A DNA stretch of 64,000 bases from Treponema sp. UBA4873. Lineage in GTDB: Bacteria > Spirochaetota > Spirochaetia > Treponematales > Treponemataceae. Positions 43,667 to 52,576 of this stretch are shown here, piece by piece; positions within the stretch are counted from its first letter, which is position 1; every line of letters begins with the position of its first letter. The position numbers were made by a program, and so were the translations under genes. The stretch is taken from assembly GCA_002399405.1 (NCBI GenBank), contig DHDP01000002.1, forward strand, positions 310,001 through 374,000. The letters run 5' to 3'. Below the pieces are notes generated by a model. That model saw only the letters and a program-made list of their open reading frames with translations. It had not been told where the DNA came from and did no database searches.

Positions 43667-44824
43667 ATGGAAATATATGTAAAACGTGTTCTTGCTCTGA
43701 AAAAATTGCTTTCACAGAAATCGGTATTTCTGTTCGGTCCGCGCCAAACGGGTAAATCATCATATGTAAAAGAACAGCTGCAGCAGGATATTGCGCTTTC
43801 ATGGAATCTCCTTGACGGACGTCTCCGGCTGCAGGTTCAAGCCGATCCGGGACTTTTGAGGCAGGAAGCTGAAGCGCGTAACCTTCGTAACTGTATTATC
43901 TTTATCGATGAAATCCAGAAATGTCCGCAGCTCCTCGATGAAATTCATTTTCTTATTGAAGACCGTGCAATTCGTTTTCTGCTTACCGGTTCAAGCGCAC
44001 GGAAACTGCGTACTGCCGGAGTGAATCTGCTTGGAGGTCGGGCAACTCAGCGTCACATGCATCCGTTTGTTTTTGCGGAAATCTCCCGGGAACAGAACTA
44101 CAACCTGCCGTATCTGTTTGAACACGGCCTTTTGCCGCCGCTGTTCTATTCGGACGATATAGAAGAAGATTTGTCCGCGTACGTGAATACGTATTTGACG
44201 GAGGAAATTGCCGCGGAAGGTGCAGCGCGTAATCTTCCTGCTTTCGCACGATTTTTAAAAACTGCAGCATCCGCGAATGCGCAGCTTATCAACTACACGA
44301 ATATTGCAAACGACAGTCAGGTCGCGGTCCAGACGGTACGACAATGGTATCAGGTTCTTACCGACACGTTATTGGGATATGAAATACAGCCTTTTACTGC
44401 CACAAAAAAACGAAAGACCATCGCAACTGCAAAATTTTATTTTTTTGATATAGGAATCGTACGCGCTCTGCGGAATATTCCGACACCGGCGGAAGGTACG
44501 ACGGAATTCGGAGAATTTTTTGAACAACTCGTCTGCATGGAACTGCGCGCCTGGATAGATTATACTCGTCCAGCAAGTACACTGTCTTTCTGGCGTTCAA
44601 CAGCGAATCAGGAAGTCGATTTCTGCGTCGATACGGAACTTGCCGTTGAAGTGAAATGCGCAACGGTCGTTACAGACAAACATCTCAAAGGACTCCGTGC
44701 ACTGCGGGAAGAAGGTATATTTAAACGATACATAGTCATCTGCAGAGAAGAACGTCCGCGTCTTGTTGACGGGATTGAAATACTGCCGTGGACGTATTTC
44801 TTTGAACAATTGTGGAAAGAGTAA
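43667..44824 (+). CDS. AAA_14/DUF4143 family ATPase
   Basis: A 385-residue protein. The N-terminal AAA_14 domain has Walker A GPRQTGKS (24-31) and Walker B IIFIDEIQK (D81, E82), with sensor LLTGSSARKL. A winged-helix part (NDSQVAVQTVRQWYQVLTDT) links to the C-terminal DUF4143 domain, a restriction-endonuclease-like fold (WRSTANQEVDFCVDTELAVEVKC). AAAGGAC precedes the ATG. Such proteins are abundant, often mobile, and of unknown function in bacteria; defence or regulation has been proposed. The palindrome just upstream suggests tight self-control. Confidence 0.9.
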   Translation: MEIYVKRVLALKKLLSQKSVFLFGPRQTGKSSYVKEQLQQDIALSWNLLDGRLRLQVQADPGLLRQEAEARNLRNCIIFIDEIQKCPQLLDEIHFLIEDRAIRFLLTGSSARKLRTAGVNLLGGRATQRHMHPFVFAEISREQNYNLPYLFEHGLLPPLFYSDDIEEDLSAYVNTYLTEEIAAEGAARNLPAFARFLKTAASANAQLINYTNIANDSQVAVQTVRQWYQVLTDTLLGYEIQPFTATKKRKTIATAKFYFFDIGIVRALRNIPTPAEGTTEFGEFFEQLVCMELRAWIDYTRPASTLSFWRSTANQEVDFCVDTELAVEVKCATVVTDKHLKGLRALREEGIFKRYIVICREERPRLVDGIEILPWTYFFEQLWKE

Positions 44825-44838
44825 CGTTATTCTATAAT
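44810..44838 (+). promoter_or_regulatory. Predicted argA promoter, near-leaderless
   Basis: TTGTGG (44810-44815), a 17-base spacer and perfect TATAAT (44833-44838), eight bases before the ATG at 44847. The expected start point is one or two bases before the ATG, with no Shine-Dalgarno sequence. Confidence 0.55.
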
Positions 44839-44846
44839 GCTTATGT

Positions 44847-46181
44847 ATGGAAGACCCCTCATCCAGAAACCAGAAATCGCAGCGCATACGCGACGTTATC
44901 CGATATATCAAGCGTTTTAAAAACGCGGTCGTCGTCATCTATCTCGACGACGAAGTGATCGACTCGACGCTGTTCTCGAGCCACATCCGCGACATCAGTC
45001 TTATCCACGAAGCCGGACTGCAGGTGCTTATTGTTCCGGGCGCGCACAAGCGTATCGACGAAATTCTGTCGTCTTCGGGGATTGATTGGTCGTACAAAAA
45101 CAGCATCCGCGTCACGAAGCCTGAAGCGATGCCGTCGATCAAGATGGCGGCGTTCGACGTCTCGAACACGGTCATGACGGCGCTCGCCGCAGATCACCTT
45201 ACCGCGGTCATCGGAAACTGGGTGCGGGCCCGGAGCATCGGCGTTCTCAACGGCGAAGACTACGGCACTGCCGGCGAAATAGACAAAGTGCAGACGGATG
45301 CAATCCGCACCGTGCTCGCGAGCGGTTTTATCCCGATATTTCCCTGCATCGGCTGGAGCGCCGCGGGAAAACCGTACAACATTTCGTCGATTACGCTCGC
45401 GGAGGAAATCGCGGTTCATCTGCAGGCGGATAAACTGTTTTTCGTCATGCCCGACGCGGAAATCAGCGCGGAGCATTTCACTATCCCGGACGGAATCGGC
45501 ACGTCGGATACCGGCGAAGTACCCGCCCTGAATCTCGACGAGCTCGACGTTTTTACCGAAGCGAATGCCGCCTCGAAAAACACAAAAATCATGTCTCTTC
45601 TGTGTCTTGCAAAGAACGCATGCACGTCGGGCGTTTCCCGCGTCCACATTCTCAACGGCTCGCTCGACGGCGCTCTGCCCTGCGAGATTTTCTCGGACCT
45701 CGGGTCAGGCACTATGATTTACTCGAAGAATTACGGCGGAATCCGGCCGATGACGGCCGAGGACGTTCCCGCTGTTCTTTCTATTATGCGCCCGTTCGTC
45801 GACCACGGTAACCTTCTGCCGCGCACCGACAAGCAGATTCTCGACAATCTTGCTGATTACATTGTCTACGAACTGGACGGCGGAATCCGTGCGTGCGCTG
45901 CGCTGCACATTTACGGCACGGAACAGGCGGAAATCGCGGCTGTCGCTGTCGACGATTCCTGCGCAAATATCGGCATCGGACCGAAACTCGTCGAATATCT
46001 GCTCGACCGCGCAAAAAAGGAAAAGATCGGCGGCGTTTTCATACTCACAACGCAGGCTGCAGACTGGTTCGAGAATCTCGGATTCGTGCCGGACGACATT
46101 TCCTCGCTTCCCGCAAAACGCAGGGAGACCTGGTCTCCCCGGCGTGGTTCGAAATTGTTCCGCCTGAACCTCAAATATTAA
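44847..46181 (+). CDS. argA: Amino-acid N-acetyltransferase (N-acetylglutamate synthase)
   Basis: A 444-residue two-domain protein of the ArgA type. Residues 25-290 are an amino-acid-kinase fold (AVVVIYLDDEVID, VLIVPGAHKRIDEIL, FIPIFPCIGWSAAGKPYNISS) and the last 150 residues a GNAT acetyltransferase (IRPMTAEDVPAVLSIM, AAVAVDDSCANIGIGPKLVEYLL). It transfers acetyl from acetyl-CoA to glutamate, the first step of arginine synthesis. Length matches ArgA. No other arg gene is in the window. The ATG has no Shine-Dalgarno but follows a good -10 box. Confidence 0.93.
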   Translation: MEDPSSRNQKSQRIRDVIRYIKRFKNAVVVIYLDDEVIDSTLFSSHIRDISLIHEAGLQVLIVPGAHKRIDEILSSSGIDWSYKNSIRVTKPEAMPSIKMAAFDVSNTVMTALAADHLTAVIGNWVRARSIGVLNGEDYGTAGEIDKVQTDAIRTVLASGFIPIFPCIGWSAAGKPYNISSITLAEEIAVHLQADKLFFVMPDAEISAEHFTIPDGIGTSDTGEVPALNLDELDVFTEANAASKNTKIMSLLCLAKNACTSGVSRVHILNGSLDGALPCEIFSDLGSGTMIYSKNYGGIRPMTAEDVPAVLSIMRPFVDHGNLLPRTDKQILDNLADYIVYELDGGIRACAALHIYGTEQAEIAAVAVDDSCANIGIGPKLVEYLLDRAKKEKIGGVFILTTQAADWFENLGFVPDDISSLPAKRRETWSPRRGSKLFRLNLKY

Positions 46182-46203
46182 TAAATCCGCGGGTCCGTAA
46201 ATA

Positions 46204-46232
46204 TTGCGTAAACGATGAAATTCTATTAGTAT
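46204..46232 (+). promoter_or_regulatory. Predicted xpt promoter, leaderless layout
   Basis: TTGCGT (46204-46209), a 17-base spacer and TAGTAT (46227-46232), only five bases before the ATG at 46238. A purine riboswitch cannot fit in the 56-base gap. Confidence 0.5.
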
Positions 46233-46237
46233 ATGCT

Positions 46238-46825
46238 ATGGAATTATTGGAAGAAAGAATCAGGAAGGACGGAAAGGTTCTTCCCGGTAATATTTTAAAA
46301 GTAAGCAGTTTTATCAATCATCAGATAGACGTCGGGCTGCTCGACGAGCTTGGTGAGGAATTTGCCCGCCGTTATGCGGACCGCACGGTGACGAAAATCC
46401 TCACGATCGAATCTTCCGGTATAGCTGTGGCCTGTGCAACGGCCCGCTGGTTCGACAACTGTCCCGTCGTATTCGCCAAAAAAAGTTCTTCAAGCAACAT
46501 TTCCGACGACTGCTACCGTACGTCGGTTTATTCGTACACTCACTCTAAAAATTATAACGTTATTGTCGCAAAGCAGTACCTTGCCGAAACGGACAAAGTT
46601 CTGCTCATAGACGATTTTCTCGCGAACGGAAGCGCCCTTTCGGGACTCGTCGACCTTGTCGGGCAGTCAGGTGCAGAACTCGCGGGAGCGGGAATTGTCA
46701 TCGAAAAAGGATTTCAGGAAGGCGGTGAAATCCTCCGTAAAAAAGGATACAGGATCGAGTCTCTCGCCATCATAGACTCGATGTCCGCGGAACACGGAAT
46801 TACATTCCGTTCACAAAATCAGTGA
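46238..46825 (+). CDS. xpt: Xanthine phosphoribosyltransferase
   Basis: A 195-residue enzyme that joins xanthine (and more weakly guanine) to PRPP, making XMP. MELLEERIRKDGKVLPGNILKV is the usual N-terminus, SFINHQIDV and IESSGIAVA follow, and the PRPP-binding loop is VLLIDDFLANGSAL (121-134). Length equals Bacillus Xpt. The open frame runs further upstream inside argA; that part is discarded because family similarity starts at this ATG. It precedes a nucleoside ABC importer by 84 bases, which together form a purine salvage set. Confidence 0.95.
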   Translation: MELLEERIRKDGKVLPGNILKVSSFINHQIDVGLLDELGEEFARRYADRTVTKILTIESSGIAVACATARWFDNCPVVFAKKSSSSNISDDCYRTSVYSYTHSKNYNVIVAKQYLAETDKVLLIDDFLANGSALSGLVDLVGQSGAELAGAGIVIEKGFQEGGEILRKKGYRIESLAIIDSMSAEHGITFRSQNQ

Positions 46826-46909
46826 CACGCTGATTAAATTCCGATGCATCGATCGGCGGATTCTCTGGCATATGAGCCCGCAGGGCTATATATAGAGTAG
46901 GAGCAAAAC

Positions 46910-48007
46910 ATGAAAAAATTTTTAACAGTTACGGCCTGCATCTGCGCACTGTTCGCTGTTACCGGCTGCAGCAAAAAAGAAACTGCTGCAAAATCAACCG
47001 CGCTTACGAAAGATACCATCAAAGTAGGCTTTGTGTACATCGGTTCCGTCAACGACGAAGGATACACACAGGCTCACGACAAAGGGCGTCTCGCACTCGA
47101 AGCCGAAGGAATCAAAACCGCATACGTCGAAAACGTTCCCGAAAACGCCGACTGCGAAAAAGCAATCCGCGACCTTATCGATCAGGGATGCAACGTGATT
47201 TACACGACGAGCTTCGGTTTCATGGATTGGACAATCAAAGTCGCGGCTGATTATCCGAACGTTAAGTTCGGTCACTGTTCAGGATATAAACGCGCAGACA
47301 ACGTTTCGACGTATTTCGGCAAAGCGTTTCAGGGACGTTACCTTGCGGGCATCGTCGCGGGTATGAAAACTGCCGCTGACAAAATCGGCTACGTCGCGGC
47401 CTTCCCGCTTCCCGAATGCATCCGCGGCATCAACGCCTTCACGCTCGGCGTGCAGTCCGTAAATCCGAATGCGACGGTCGAAGTCATCTGGACCAACACG
47501 TGGTACGATCCTACAAAGGAAAAGCAGGCGGCCATGGAGCTTCTTAACAAAGGATGCGACGTACTCGAACAGCATCAGGATTCGACCGCCGCTCAGATTG
47601 CAGCGCAGGAAAAAGGCGCATACTGCATCGGCTACAACGTCGCTTCACCGAACGCGGCTCCTAAAGCATATCTGACAGCACCGCTTTTCCACTGGGACGT
47701 TTTCTATCTCGAAGACGTACACTCGATTCTCAACGGAACATGGAAAAGCCAGGCGTACTGGAAAGGACTTGAAAACGGCATGGTGACGCTCGACACGCTC
47801 ACGCCGCTCTGCGCTCCGGGAACGCAGGAAGCCGTAGACAAAGCTCAGGCCGATATTATCAGCGGAACGAATAAAATTTTCACCGGCCCTATTGAAGATC
47901 AGGACGGCAGCGTAAAAATCGCTGCGGGGACGACGCTCACCGACGATGAAATCTGGAACATGAACTGGTTCGTCAAAGGCGTAATCGGAAGCGTTCCGAA
48001 GAACTGA
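46910..48007 (+). CDS. BMP family nucleoside-binding lipoprotein
   Basis: A 365-residue basic-membrane-protein (PnrA/TmpC/Med) family binding protein. The signal peptide ends in AVTGC with Cys20 as the lipidation site. VGFVYIGSVNDEGYTQAHDKG, YTTSFGFMDWTIKVAADYPN and GRYLAGIVAGM are family motifs. It binds purine nucleosides outside the inner membrane and hands them to the importer encoded by the next three genes. AGGAG precedes the start. A stem-loop follows it before the ATPase gene. Confidence 0.94.
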   Translation: MKKFLTVTACICALFAVTGCSKKETAAKSTALTKDTIKVGFVYIGSVNDEGYTQAHDKGRLALEAEGIKTAYVENVPENADCEKAIRDLIDQGCNVIYTTSFGFMDWTIKVAADYPNVKFGHCSGYKRADNVSTYFGKAFQGRYLAGIVAGMKTAADKIGYVAAFPLPECIRGINAFTLGVQSVNPNATVEVIWTNTWYDPTKEKQAAMELLNKGCDVLEQHQDSTAAQIAAQEKGAYCIGYNVASPNAAPKAYLTAPLFHWDVFYLEDVHSILNGTWKSQAYWKGLENGMVTLDTLTPLCAPGTQEAVDKAQADIISGTNKIFTGPIEDQDGSVKIAAGTTLTDDEIWNMNWFVKGVIGSVPKN

Positions 48008-48024
48008 TTTACGACACCGGATAT

Positions 48025-48058
48025 AAAGGGCTGTCTGATACATTTCAGCCGGCCCTTT
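48025..48058 (+). terminator. Stem-loop between binding-protein and ATPase genes, probable attenuator
   Basis: AAAGGGC (48025-48031) pairs with GCCCTTT (48052-48058), with partial pairing inside, followed by ACTTTTAA. It likely lets the binding protein be made in excess over the membrane components, the same layout as at 10115 and 37299. Confidence 0.6.
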
Positions 48059-48086
48059 ACTTTTAATATGCAGCAAGGGGCTGTGT

Positions 48087-49589
48087 ATGGAAACGTTCAT
48101 AGAATTAAAAAACATTTCAAAAACATTCGGAACCGTACAGGCAAATAAAAACATTTCACTTGATGTAAGAAAAGGCGAAATTCTCGCACTTCTCGGCGAA
48201 AACGGCTCCGGCAAAAGCACGCTCGTCAATATTCTTTCAGGCATTTACACTCCGGACCGCGGCAGCATTTTCATAAACGGGAGTGAAAAATTCTTCACAT
48301 CTCCGGAAGATGCGATAAAAAACGGTATCGGCATGGTCCACCAGCATTTTAAGCTCGTAAACGTCATGAGCGCGCTTGAAAACATTACGCTCGGTGAAAG
48401 AAATTCCTTTTTTATTAACAAAAAGAAAATCGCCGGGAAAATAAATAAACTTGAAAACTCGTTCGGATTCTCCATCGATCCGTATAAAAAAATATATTCG
48501 ATGTCCGTCAGCGAAAAACAGACTGTAGAAATTATTAAAATGCTCTATCAGGGGGCAAAGCTGCTGATTCTCGACGAACCGACCGCCGTTCTCACTCCGC
48601 AGGAAACGAAACGCCTGTTCGACGTTCTGCGGCGCATGCGTGAACAGGGCTGCTCCGTCGTCATCATTACGCACAAGCTCAACGAAGTAATGGAAATAAG
48701 CGACCGCGTTTCGGTACTGCGAAAGGGCGCTTATGCCGGTACGGTCGAAACGGCAGGAACCACGGCGCACGAACTTGCGGAACTTATGGTCGGCGGCGAA
48801 GTTTCGCTCGAGGTCGTGCGCGCTCATGCACCGCGTTCTGCAGAGCCGCTGCTCACCGTGGCGGATCTCTGTGTTACCAATGAAAACAGCATGCCCGTTC
48901 TTAATCACATGTCGTTCGATTTGTACGGCGGCGAAATTCTCGGCGTCGCGGGGATCGTGGGCAGCGGACAGAAGGAATTGTGCGAAGCGATTGCGGGTCT
49001 CTGCCGCGTCGACGGCGGTTCGATCATGTTCGACAACGAGGAGCTCGTCGGAATGTCGCCGCTCAGCATCAAAAAGAAAGGACTGCGGATGAGTTTTATT
49101 CCCGAGGACCGTCTCGGCATGGGACTTGTCGCCGGCATGGACATTACGGACAACGTCATGCTCAAAACGTACGACGAATCCGACGGTCCGTTCGTCGACC
49201 GCGCCGACGGAAAAAAACGCGCGGAACTTATTGTTAAAAATTACGACATCTCAACACCGGGCGTTAATCATATTGTTAAAAAACTAAGCGGCGGGAACAT
49301 TCAGAAAGTGCTTCTCGGCCGCGAAATTGAAATGCATCCGCGCGTTCTCGTCACCGCATATCCGTTCCGCGGACTCGACGTCGGCGCATCAAATACCATT
49401 TACGCCATGCTCAACGAGCAGAAATGCAAAGGTGTCGCCGTCCTTCTTATAGGCGAAGACCTCGATGTACTCCGCGGACTGAGCGACAGGCTTATGGTCA
49501 TTCATAACGGCAGAGTGATGGGCATTGTTAATCCGCGGACGGAAAGCAAAGACATCATCGGTATTATGATGATGGGAGGCAAAGCATGA
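48087..49589 (+). CDS. Nucleoside ABC transporter ATP-binding protein (YufO type)
   Basis: A 500-residue protein with two fused nucleotide-binding domains. The first has Walker A GENGSGKS (about 35-42), signature-like MSVSEKQTVEI and Walker B LLILDEPTAV. The second is degenerate, as usual for this class: GIVGSGQKE replaces Walker A and LVTAYPFRGLDVGAS replaces Walker B, but the signature KLSGGNIQKVLL is intact. It powers the two permeases encoded next. Its stop overlaps the first permease start (ATGA). Confidence 0.95.
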   Translation: METFIELKNISKTFGTVQANKNISLDVRKGEILALLGENGSGKSTLVNILSGIYTPDRGSIFINGSEKFFTSPEDAIKNGIGMVHQHFKLVNVMSALENITLGERNSFFINKKKIAGKINKLENSFGFSIDPYKKIYSMSVSEKQTVEIIKMLYQGAKLLILDEPTAVLTPQETKRLFDVLRRMREQGCSVVIITHKLNEVMEISDRVSVLRKGAYAGTVETAGTTAHELAELMVGGEVSLEVVRAHAPRSAEPLLTVADLCVTNENSMPVLNHMSFDLYGGEILGVAGIVGSGQKELCEAIAGLCRVDGGSIMFDNEELVGMSPLSIKKKGLRMSFIPEDRLGMGLVAGMDITDNVMLKTYDESDGPFVDRADGKKRAELIVKNYDISTPGVNHIVKKLSGGNIQKVLLGREIEMHPRVLVTAYPFRGLDVGASNTIYAMLNEQKCKGVAVLLIGEDLDVLRGLSDRLMVIHNGRVMGIVNPRTESKDIIGIMMMGGKA

Positions 49590-50665
49590 TCCGTATCGTA
49601 GCAAAAACAGAACTGAGCCGGAAGCGGACGACATGCATGCGCATATTCGCCGTAACCGTCGCGCTCGCCGCCGCGGCCGTCATCATGCTCTGCATGAAAC
49701 TGAATCCGCTTAAAATATACGGACAGATTATCGCGGGAAGTCTGGGCAGCGCTTACCGTTTCCGCGAAACGGTAAACAAGGCGATTCCGCTTACGGTGCT
49801 TTCACTCGGCATCGGCATCGCTTTCCGAATGAAGTTCTGGAATATCGGTGCGGAAGGCCAGCTTTTTATGGGGGCGTTCGGAGCATCGCTCGTCGCTTTC
49901 GCTTTTCCGAATATGCCGCGGCCCGTTCTTCTTATCTGCATGATGCTGTCGTCCTTCATTTTCGGCGGTTTGTGGGCGCTCGTTCCGGCCGGGCTCAAAA
50001 TAAAATTCAACGCAAGCGAAACGCTCGTAACGCTCATGCTCAATTACGTTGCACAGCTGTGGATAGGCTATCTCCAGTATGGTCCGTGGCGCGATCCCGC
50101 GGCAAACGGCTTCCCGAAAATAGCGCACTTCACGCAGAACGCCGTTCTTCCGAAATTATTCGGCATCCACGTAGGCTGGATTCTTACGCTCACCCTTGCG
50201 GTGATTTTCTCCGTCGTTTTCAGACGTACGAAATTCGGCTACGAAATAGACGTGCTCGGCGAAAGCGAGGCAACGGCGCATTACGCCGGCATAAACGTCC
50301 CGCGCGTTCTGCTCGTCACCGTCATGCTCAGCGGCGGACTCTGCGGATTTGCCGGTATGATGCAGGCAAGCGCAATAGAAAACTCTCTGTCCGAACAGCT
50401 GAGCGGCGGCATGGGATTCACCGCTGTCATCACGACGTGGCTTGCACAGCTCGATCCGCTGCTTATGGTGCTCGTATCGTTCCTGTTCAGCATGCTCATC
50501 CAGGGAGGAAATTTCCTTCAGAGCGCCATGAGGATTCCTTCTTCGATGTCTCAGATACTTGAAGGAATTATTATTTTCTTCGTTCTCGGAAGCGAATTTT
50601 TCATACGCTACCGTTTTGTGATTGTTAAGAAACCGCATCAAACAGCAACGGAGGCGGAAAAATGA
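49586..50665 (+). CDS. Nucleoside ABC transporter permease (YufP type)
   Basis: A 359-residue integral membrane protein of the BPD_transp_2 family, with about nine or ten hydrophobic segments; LSLGIGIAFRMKFWNIGAEGQLFMGAF and ETLVTLMLNYVAQLWIGYLQYGPWRDP are typical of YufP/NupB-like permeases. It is coupled by four-base overlaps to both neighbours. With the next gene it forms the nucleoside channel. Confidence 0.94.
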   Translation: MIRIVAKTELSRKRTTCMRIFAVTVALAAAAVIMLCMKLNPLKIYGQIIAGSLGSAYRFRETVNKAIPLTVLSLGIGIAFRMKFWNIGAEGQLFMGAFGASLVAFAFPNMPRPVLLICMMLSSFIFGGLWALVPAGLKIKFNASETLVTLMLNYVAQLWIGYLQYGPWRDPAANGFPKIAHFTQNAVLPKLFGIHVGWILTLTLAVIFSVVFRRTKFGYEIDVLGESEATAHYAGINVPRVLLVTVMLSGGLCGFAGMMQASAIENSLSEQLSGGMGFTAVITTWLAQLDPLLMVLVSFLFSMLIQGGNFLQSAMRIPSSMSQILEGIIIFFVLGSEFFIRYRFVIVKKPHQTATEAEK

Positions 50666-51621
50666 ATTTCGTCATTCAGCTCGGACTGTTTCTTCAGACA
50701 GCAGTTCAGATGGGAACACACATTCTGCTTGCGACTTCGGGCGGAATTATGTGCGAAAAAGCAGGCAACACGAATCTCGGAATCGAAGGCATGATGCTCA
50801 TGGGCGCTTCCGTCGGATATTGGGCAGGATATACGTTCTGCAGTCCGGTCATCGCAGTTCTTGCGGCCGGTCTTGCAGGAGCGGCCGGCGCGCTCATCTA
50901 CGCGGTCATAACTGTCACCCTGCGCGGCAACCAGGTTGTCACGGGCCTTGTGCTCACGATTTTCGGTACCGGAGTCGCGGGCTTCCTCAGCAAGACAATC
51001 AGCAGTCACTTTCTGCCGGAAAAAATACAGACCGCGTTCGCGGCGCGTTCAATCCCCGGACTGAGCAGAATTCCCGTCGTAGGACCAGCGCTTTTTTCAC
51101 AGAGCATCTACGTGTATATCTCGATTATTATTGCAGTCGTGCTTTATCTGTACATGCGCTTTACGCGCCGGGGGCTCAATCTCCGTTCCGTCGGCGAAAA
51201 TCCCGCAGCTGCGGACGCAAGCGGCATCAACGTCACGCTGTACAAATACGTGCATATCATCCTCGGCGGATTTCTCGCCGGTATGGGCGGCGCATACCTT
51301 TCGCTCGTGTTCGTTCCGCGCTGGCAGGAGAACATCACCGCAGGCGCCGGCTGGATTGCGGTCGCGTTCGTCATCTTCAGCACGTGGAATCCGCTGCAGG
51401 CAATCGCCGCAAGTTATGCGTTCGGCGCGCTCAAAGGCCTCGCGTTCAAAATCCAGAACCTCGTCATAGCAGGCCGTACTATTGCAATTTCTCCGCAGCT
51501 CCTCGACATGATACCATACCTCGCGACTGTGATCGTGCTGGTATGCATGACAATGCGGAAGAAAAAGGAAAACCAGAGTCCCGAGGCGCTCGGAAATCCG
51601 TACTTCAGAGAAGAACGATAA
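50662..51621 (+). CDS. Nucleoside ABC transporter permease (YufQ type)
   Basis: A 319-residue BPD_transp_2 permease with about eight to ten membrane segments. ATSGGIMCEKAGNTNLGIEGMMLMGA and RGLNLRSVGENPAAADASGINV are family signatures (the latter is the cytoplasmic coupling region). It is the last gene of the importer operon, followed by a strong bidirectional terminator. Confidence 0.94.
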   Translation: MNFVIQLGLFLQTAVQMGTHILLATSGGIMCEKAGNTNLGIEGMMLMGASVGYWAGYTFCSPVIAVLAAGLAGAAGALIYAVITVTLRGNQVVTGLVLTIFGTGVAGFLSKTISSHFLPEKIQTAFAARSIPGLSRIPVVGPALFSQSIYVYISIIIAVVLYLYMRFTRRGLNLRSVGENPAAADASGINVTLYKYVHIILGGFLAGMGGAYLSLVFVPRWQENITAGAGWIAVAFVIFSTWNPLQAIAASYAFGALKGLAFKIQNLVIAGRTIAISPQLLDMIPYLATVIVLVCMTMRKKKENQSPEALGNPYFREER

Positions 51622-51666
51622 CCTGAATACGTGTAAAATATTCCGGCTCGACACTTCTGTTCACAA

Positions 51667-51702
51667 AAGTGTGCGCCTTTCCCGCATGTCGGGCGCACAC
51701 TT
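51667..51702. terminator. Bidirectional terminator between convergent genes
   Basis: AAGTGTGCGCC (51667-51677) pairs exactly with GGCGCACACTT (51692-51702). It is placed between the stops of the permease gene (51621) and the convergent HU-like gene (51711) and serves both. Confidence 0.75.
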
Positions 51703-51710
51703 CAATTATC

Positions 51711-52484
51711 TTACGCCAGCTTCACTGCAATGGAACTTATCCCCGTGACAGGCGTCTTCCGATCTTTCCCGTTCGCGTTTTCATAACTGCGCACGGCAAT
51801 CTTGTACGATGTATCCGCTTCAAGTTCAGGGAGGAAGAATTCCAGTGTGCCCGGTAGATTCCGCGTAATAAGAACGGAACTTACTGTAACCCATCTGGAT
51901 TCATCCGTTACAAGGTTATTAGATTCATCGAACGGGACAAAGTACACGGCGCTTTGATCGCTTATAAGCTTCAAATGGCTGCCCGTAATACGTACCATTT
52001 TGCCGGCTGTCAGATTTCCGTCCGTTTTTTTATCAGGCAGGCTCAATATTTCTGCGATAACAGGAGCAGGATCATTCATCACGATTTTGTCCACTTCCAT
52101 GTCGGTCACTGCCGATTTTACGTCCTTTGAAGGCGTAAAGCGAACCTCGAATCCGGGCACTGTTCCTGTTGTTACGTCCGACTTGCTCATAGTACCCGCT
52201 GCACCAATATACAACGTGCCAAGATCAAGTACGTTCACCGCCTTACCGGATTGCAGCTTTGAAATGATTTCGCGTTTAAGAAGTTCCGCGCTGTGACGCA
52301 CCATCGCCACGTCAACTCCCGTATTTGATTCGGCAAGACCTGCTATCAGATTATTAAGGTCTACCGTGCGCCGTGTGGCGTTCACGATATACTGCGAATT
52401 CTCGTCCTTTGCAAACGGATTTGCACGGAGAGACACACTTACAGCGTTATTCTCGTTCGAATACGCACCTATTTTCTTTTCCAT
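51711..52484 (-). CDS. HU-like DNA-binding protein with C-terminal Ig-like domain
   Basis: A 257-residue protein. Roughly the first 120 residues resemble the HU-family domain seen in Bacteroidetes and spirochaetes (RRTVDLNNLIAGLAESNTGVDVAMVRHSAELLKREIISKLQSG, NVLDLGTLYIGAAGTM). The C-terminal part from about residue 150 resembles DUF4469/IPT-Ig beta-sandwich sequence (LTAGKMVRITGSHLKL, PELEADTSYKIAVRSY). There is no signal peptide, so it is presumably a nucleoid-associated protein. The ATG at 52484 follows a strong AAGGAGG; the longest frame's extra 21 residues are rejected. A short open frame with its own strong ribosome-binding site overlaps its start. Confidence 0.82.
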   Translation of the reverse strand: MEKKIGAYSNENNAVSVSLRANPFAKDENSQYIVNATRRTVDLNNLIAGLAESNTGVDVAMVRHSAELLKREIISKLQSGKAVNVLDLGTLYIGAAGTMSKSDVTTGTVPGFEVRFTPSKDVKSAVTDMEVDKIVMNDPAPVIAEILSLPDKKTDGNLTAGKMVRITGSHLKLISDQSAVYFVPFDESNNLVTDESRWVTVSSVLITRNLPGTLEFFLPELEADTSYKIAVRSYENANGKDRKTPVTGISSIAVKLA

Positions 52485-52576
52485 ACCAAAAACCTCCTTG
52501 ATGGAAAATTCATAATTAATAAAAAAATGATGAAGGATTCGCTGCAACCTTCCCGTCCCCGTGCTTTCTGTATCAT
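52469..52576 (-). CDS. Possible 35-residue leader peptide before HU-like gene
   Basis: ATG at 52576 is preceded by TCAAGGAGG, the same strong ribosome-binding site that precedes the HU-like gene. The frame encodes MIQKARGREG and so on, with a hydrophobic middle (FIIFLLIMNF), and its stop at 52469-52471 lies 14 bases inside the HU-like gene in another frame. The arrangement suggests a translationally coupled leader peptide. No similarity is known to me, and it could be a chance frame. Confidence 0.4.
   Translation of the reverse strand: MIQKARGREGCSESFIIFLLIMNFPSRRFLVWKRK

Noticed and set aside
45893..46237. N-terminal extension of xanthine phosphoribosyltransferase inside argA
   Set aside because: It overlaps argA out of frame and has no family similarity; Xpt proteins begin at the ATG at 46238.
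46182..46237. Purine riboswitch before xpt
   Set aside because: The gap to argA is only 56 bases, has no purine-aptamer features, and a promoter lies directly before the ATG.
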